64,000 bases of DNA from Vreelandella rituensis. Lineage in GTDB: Bacteria > Pseudomonadota > Gammaproteobacteria > Pseudomonadales > Halomonadaceae. Where the stretch lies: positions 14,053-78,052 of the forward strand of contig NZ_QPIJ01000007.1 in assembly GCF_003336665.1 (NCBI RefSeq), written 5' to 3'. Both the position numbers and the translations under genes were made by a program. The notes under the pieces were generated by a model. It saw only the letters and a list, made by a program, of their open reading frames with translations. It had not been told where the DNA came from and ran no database searches. Of the stretch, positions 60,519 to 64,000 are shown piece by piece; position 1 is the first letter of the stretch; each line of letters begins with the position of its first letter.

Positions 60519-62207
60519 ATGGTTAGCTTCCCCAAGGCTTCAAGCCATCCGTTAACCGATGTTTTTCACTGGCAGGATTGGCCAGAATTCTGCCGGACGG
60601 CCTTGCGGATTGTGGTGCTGATGGTTCTTTTAGCATTGGGCACTCTGATTGTTTATGCAACGGGTGGCACACGCTATGCCTATTCCTATCTGATGCTCTT
60701 GCCAGTGCTGTTGGGGGCTTCCTGGTATGGGATGTACGGCGCGCTTCTGGTGGCGCTTGCGGCAGGATGGTCGATGGCGGCGATGCCGCTCGATGTGAGT
60801 GGCAATGTTTCGCAAGATACCGCCAGCTGGCTGGTACGCTTAACCATGTATCTTTTGATCGGAGGATTTTCAGGCTTTCTTTTCAGCAGGTTGCGCCACA
60901 CCTATGCTTCTCGAGAGGCATTGATGCGTACTGACCCTGGGTCGGGTCTACCTAATCGAGTCGCGCTTCAGAAGCACCTCAGCCATGCATTGAAGACGGC
61001 ATCCCTCAAGGCACAGGTGGGTATAGTGCTGGTGCGGTTGGTTGATATAACCGACGTTCTCGAGGCGATGGGCATGGATGCCTCTGACGAGCTGGTGGCC
61101 GAAATAGGTCGACGCTTCGATCAATTCGGCTCTCAGGGTGTGGGTATCTACCGTTTCAGCGGTGCGGAGCTTGCCGTGGTGGTGAGCGGCGTCGATCGCG
61201 CTTGCATCAAGCGAATGGCTCAACGTTTGATCGATCTCGGTGAAGAAAACATCATCGTGCGCGGGGTGCCGGTACGCGTGCAACTGGTCATGGGGAGCAG
61301 TCTTTCGCCACAGGATAGCCTTTCGGCCCCCGGTGAGTTGCTTCGCCAGGCACGTATCGCCTTGTTTTCGGCGACCGAAAAGCAGCGTTCGCATTGCCAT
61401 TACGACTCGTCCTTGACACAGCGCAGCATGGAAACCATTACATTGATCTCACAGGTACGCACCGGCCTTGAGCTCAAGCAATTCGAGTTGCATTTTCAAC
61501 CCAAAGTACGCCTTGCCGATGGTCATGTGTGTGGCAATGAGGGGCTGATTCGCTGGCGCAATAAGAACGGCGAATTGCTCGCACCGGGAATGTTCATGCC
61601 CAAGGTGGAAAATACCACGCTGATCTCACCGGTCACGCATTTCGTGATCGGTGAGGCGTGTCAATTCGCTCTTGAACATGAGGGCGTGATCAGCATTAAT
61701 TTCTCGATGCGAAATTTGCTCGACGATGACTTGCTCGACGAACTGGAAGCGTTGGTCAAGCAGTTGGGTTTGGCACCTTCACGCCTGGAAATCGAAATTA
61801 CCGAAAGTGCGTTAATGCTCGATATGGTGGCCACCAAGCGTGCGTTGGAGCGACTGCGACGCTTTGGCTTTGGGGTTAGCATTGATGATTTCGGTACCGG
61901 ATTTTCCTCTTTCGAATATCTGCAGTACCTTCCCATAACCGGTCTCAAGATCGACAAGGCTTTCATAGGTGACCTGGCGGTAAGTGAACGCTCACGCAAG
62001 CTTGTCGCTTGTCTGATCAACGTCGGCCATGCTCTGGAGTTGGAGGTCACCGCAGAAGGTGTCGAGACGTTGGCGCAGCATCGTGCACTGCGAGAGTTGG
62101 GCTGTGACCAGGCCCAGGGCTTTCTTTATTCAAGGGCATTGCCCGCGAAAAAATACAGGCACTGGTGTGACGCCTATGGCGAGCGCCGTGAGTCGCTTTC
62201 GGTTTGA
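60519..62207 (+). CDS. Membrane EAL phosphodiesterase with degenerate GGDEF domain
   Basis: Protein of 562 residues. Four N-terminal membrane helices (about 28-125) are followed by a GGDEF-like domain in which the signature is FSGAELAVV (GGDEF lost), so cyclase activity is unlikely. The C-terminal EAL domain (about 310-555) keeps the metal and catalytic set: EGLIRW (EAL replaced by EGL, with its Glu kept), INFSMRN, EIEITESA, DDFGTGFSS, LKIDKAFI and AEGVET. It probably hydrolyses cyclic di-GMP. AAGGAG precedes the ATG. Confidence 0.9.
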   Translation: MVSFPKASSHPLTDVFHWQDWPEFCRTALRIVVLMVLLALGTLIVYATGGTRYAYSYLMLLPVLLGASWYGMYGALLVALAAGWSMAAMPLDVSGNVSQDTASWLVRLTMYLLIGGFSGFLFSRLRHTYASREALMRTDPGSGLPNRVALQKHLSHALKTASLKAQVGIVLVRLVDITDVLEAMGMDASDELVAEIGRRFDQFGSQGVGIYRFSGAELAVVVSGVDRACIKRMAQRLIDLGEENIIVRGVPVRVQLVMGSSLSPQDSLSAPGELLRQARIALFSATEKQRSHCHYDSSLTQRSMETITLISQVRTGLELKQFELHFQPKVRLADGHVCGNEGLIRWRNKNGELLAPGMFMPKVENTTLISPVTHFVIGEACQFALEHEGVISINFSMRNLLDDDLLDELEALVKQLGLAPSRLEIEITESALMLDMVATKRALERLRRFGFGVSIDDFGTGFSSFEYLQYLPITGLKIDKAFIGDLAVSERSRKLVACLINVGHALELEVTAEGVETLAQHRALRELGCDQAQGFLYSRALPAKKYRHWCDAYGERRESLSV

Positions 62208-62237
62208 GCGAGGATGGTCTGAACAAGGATGGTCTCG

Positions 62238-63440
62238 ATGGAAAAGTTCCAGCTCTATTTGGCAGAACAGGTGAGTCATATGGCTTCCAGTACCTCGGCA
62301 TTATTGGTGCTGGGAATTTTGCTTTCGGTGAGTATCGTGGTGGATACGATTGCGCGACGTACCTCACTGCCACGTATTTCGTTACTGGTGCTGGTGGGGG
62401 TGGGCTACGCCGTTGTGCAGCAGGTGGTTTTGGGTGAGGCGCATTCACCGCCGCTGGGCGAACTTCGCGAACCCTTGATCAATGTCGCCCTGGTAATGGT
62501 GGCGTTCCTGCTTGGAGGAGAGCTGACGACCGAGCGTCTGAAATCTACTGGGCCGTTGATTCTTATCGTCTCGCTTGCGGTTGTGGTCGGCTCTTTGGCG
62601 GTCGTGTTTGTCGGGCTTGCGCTGTTCGGGTATTCCCTTGCGATTGCGGTGTCGCTGGCGGCGATTTCGGTGGCGACGGACCCTGCCGCGGTGACCGAAG
62701 CCATTCATGACAGCGGAGAGAAAAACCTCAAATCTCGGGTAATCCTGGGGATTGTCGCGATTGATGATGCCTGGGGGATTATCGTATTCGGCTTGTGCAT
62801 GGCGGCGCTAGGCTGGTTGCTTTCCGGTAACGGCGCAGAGGCGCTGTTGCATGCCGGGTGGGAATTGGGTGGGGCGGTGCTGCTGGGAGTGGTTCTGGGA
62901 TTGCCGGCCGCCTGGCTGACGGGGCGCCTGGAGCCGGGCCGGCCCACTCAGGCGGAAGCGTTGGCGCTAATTTTTCTGATGGCAGGGCTTTCCAGTTACC
63001 TGAATGTCTCGGCGTTGCTGGTGGCCATGGTGGCAGGGTTCACTATCGTCAATCTATCACCGCACCATACGCGTTCCTTCACGGAAATCGAGCAGATCGA
63101 ATGGCCGTTTCTGGTGTTCTTCTTCGTGCTTGCGGGTTCCAGCATCGATCTGAAGTACATGAGTACGGCTAGCTGGCTGATCGCCGCATATTGTGTCTTG
63201 CGTCTGATAGGGCGTTATCTGGGGGGCTATATAGGTGTTCTCGGCGTGAAACGGCGGCAAAAGCTTACCCCCAGGCTGGGGTTGGCGCTGATGCCCCAGG
63301 CCGGTGTGGCGATGGGTATGGCACTATTGGCGGCGGAACGTTTTCCCGAGGAAGGCCACTTGATCGTGGCGACGGTGGTGACCTCCACGATCGTATTTGA
63401 ATTGTTCGGCCCGTTGCTGGTAAAAAAAGTGGTTCGATAA
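62238..63440 (+). CDS. Cation:proton antiporter (CPA1-type)
   Basis: Inner-membrane protein of 400 residues with about twelve helices and the CPA signature region: AISVATDPAAV near residue 148 and VAIDDAWGIIVFG near residue 175. It is expected to exchange Na+ or K+ for protons, in line with life at high salt. AAGGATG precedes ATG 62238; an ATG at 62229 would add three residues. It stands 30 bases after the EAL gene and 14 bases before the MOSC gene. Confidence 0.88.
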   Translation: MEKFQLYLAEQVSHMASSTSALLVLGILLSVSIVVDTIARRTSLPRISLLVLVGVGYAVVQQVVLGEAHSPPLGELREPLINVALVMVAFLLGGELTTERLKSTGPLILIVSLAVVVGSLAVVFVGLALFGYSLAIAVSLAAISVATDPAAVTEAIHDSGEKNLKSRVILGIVAIDDAWGIIVFGLCMAALGWLLSGNGAEALLHAGWELGGAVLLGVVLGLPAAWLTGRLEPGRPTQAEALALIFLMAGLSSYLNVSALLVAMVAGFTIVNLSPHHTRSFTEIEQIEWPFLVFFFVLAGSSIDLKYMSTASWLIAAYCVLRLIGRYLGGYIGVLGVKRRQKLTPRLGLALMPQAGVAMGMALLAAERFPEEGHLIVATVVTSTIVFELFGPLLVKKVVR

Positions 63441-63454
63441 GAAGGGGATTCGCT

Positions 63455-64000
63455 TGCACATTAGTGAGATCAATTGTTACCCGGTCAAGTCGCTCAAAGG
63501 TATCTCACTGTCCCAAGCGACCCTGCATGCCACTGGCCTGACATGGGATCGGCACTGGATGCTGGTGGATGCCAGGCAGCGCTTCGTTACCCAGCGCCAA
63601 CTGCCAGCATTGGCGACTATCAGCGTTCGCCTGGATGCACGCCAACTGACGCTGGAACATCCATCTATGGCGCCGTTGGCCATTCCGTTGGCGCTTGAAG
63701 AACAGAAATTACGTATCGTCAGTGTATGGAACGACCACTGCAAGGCGTACCCGGAAAGCCGGGAAGTATCCCGCTGGCTGGTCGGTGCACTGGGTGAGCA
63801 GGCCCAAGGGCTTTCCCTGGTACGCTTCGCCGAGGAATTCAAGCGTCCGGTGGAAGAGGACTTTCTACAAGGCGGTCACGCGCATACCCAGTTTGCCGAT
63901 GGCTATCCATTTCTGGTTGCCACCACGGCTTCCTTAAATGCGCTCAACCAGGTATTGGAAAATAAGGGCTTGGCTCCCGTGCCCATGAATCGATTTCGGC
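63455..64000 (+). CDS. MOSC domain protein (N-terminal part, cut by window end)
   Basis: The first 182 residues of a MOSC-containing protein resembling YcbX/mARC. The N-terminal beta-barrel domain is clear: ISEINCYPVKSLKGISLSQA, LTWDRHWMLVD, FVTQRQLPALATI, and the MOSC core begins at FADGYPFLVATTASLNALN. It binds molybdenum cofactor and probably reduces N-hydroxylated compounds. The start is a TTG at 63455 with AAGGGG upstream. The rest lies outside the window. Confidence 0.82.

Overview
This 64 kb window is ordinary chromosomal DNA of a GC-rich Gram-negative bacterium. The gene content points to a marine or halophilic gammaproteobacterium, most likely Halomonadaceae: osmoregulated periplasmic glucan genes, a PhoX phosphatase, a CPA-type antiporter, a pirin/LysR pair, a DeaD helicase with a DbpA-type tail, and many acidic proteins. 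Genes are packed at about one per kb on both strands. I saw no rRNA, tRNA, CRISPR array, insertion sequence or prophage gene.

Layout. 0-4 kb: Prx5-type peroxiredoxin, an LLM-flavoprotein/azlC/azlD operon and an SDR. 4-10.2 kb: a chemoreceptor followed by a cell-wall block with two different L,D-transpeptidases (divergent) and an M23 endopeptidase. 10.4-13.4 kb: pirin and its divergent LysR regulator, then a glutathionyl-hydroquinone reductase. 13.5-16.5 kb: a CsbD/PRC-barrel stress pair, a long structured leader and the DEAD-box helicase. 16.6-20.7 kb: a class I amidotransferase, an ABM protein, endonuclease V, and an amidoligase/C26 amidotransferase operon of unknown product. 20.8-27 kb: an MscS-family channel, two J-domain-like proteins, an unrecognised membrane protein and a CBS-BON protein. 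27-31.3 kb: class V aminotransferase, phosphate acetyltransferase and an outer-membrane barrel.

The most interesting part is 31.4-39.5 kb. It holds a CDP-alcohol phosphatidyltransferase, an MDR dehydrogenase, a PTPS/QueD-like protein that has lost catalytic and zinc residues, a glycosyltransferase-methyltransferase fusion, a UPF0104 (YbhN-like) membrane protein, a RibD-type reductase, a GTP cyclohydrolase II with a decayed DHBP-synthase half, and a creatininase-family hydrolase. Together they look like an undescribed GTP-derived pathway leading to a pyrimidine or pterin product that is glycosylated, methylated and perhaps moved across the membrane. The pathway is inference; the individual family assignments are well supported.

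39.7-51.1 kb is an envelope region: PhoX behind four 11-bp-phased Pho half-sites, opgG-opgH-fkbM, a divergent OpgB/LtaS-like phosphatase-fold membrane enzyme coupled to manC, and an LpxL-type acyltransferase between two DUF4870 proteins. 51-64 kb: VOC protein, methyltransferase, MFS transporter with an acidic tail, a four-gene acyl-CoA oxidation operon, a YghU-type GST, a degenerate-GGDEF/EAL protein, an antiporter and a MOSC protein cut by the window end.
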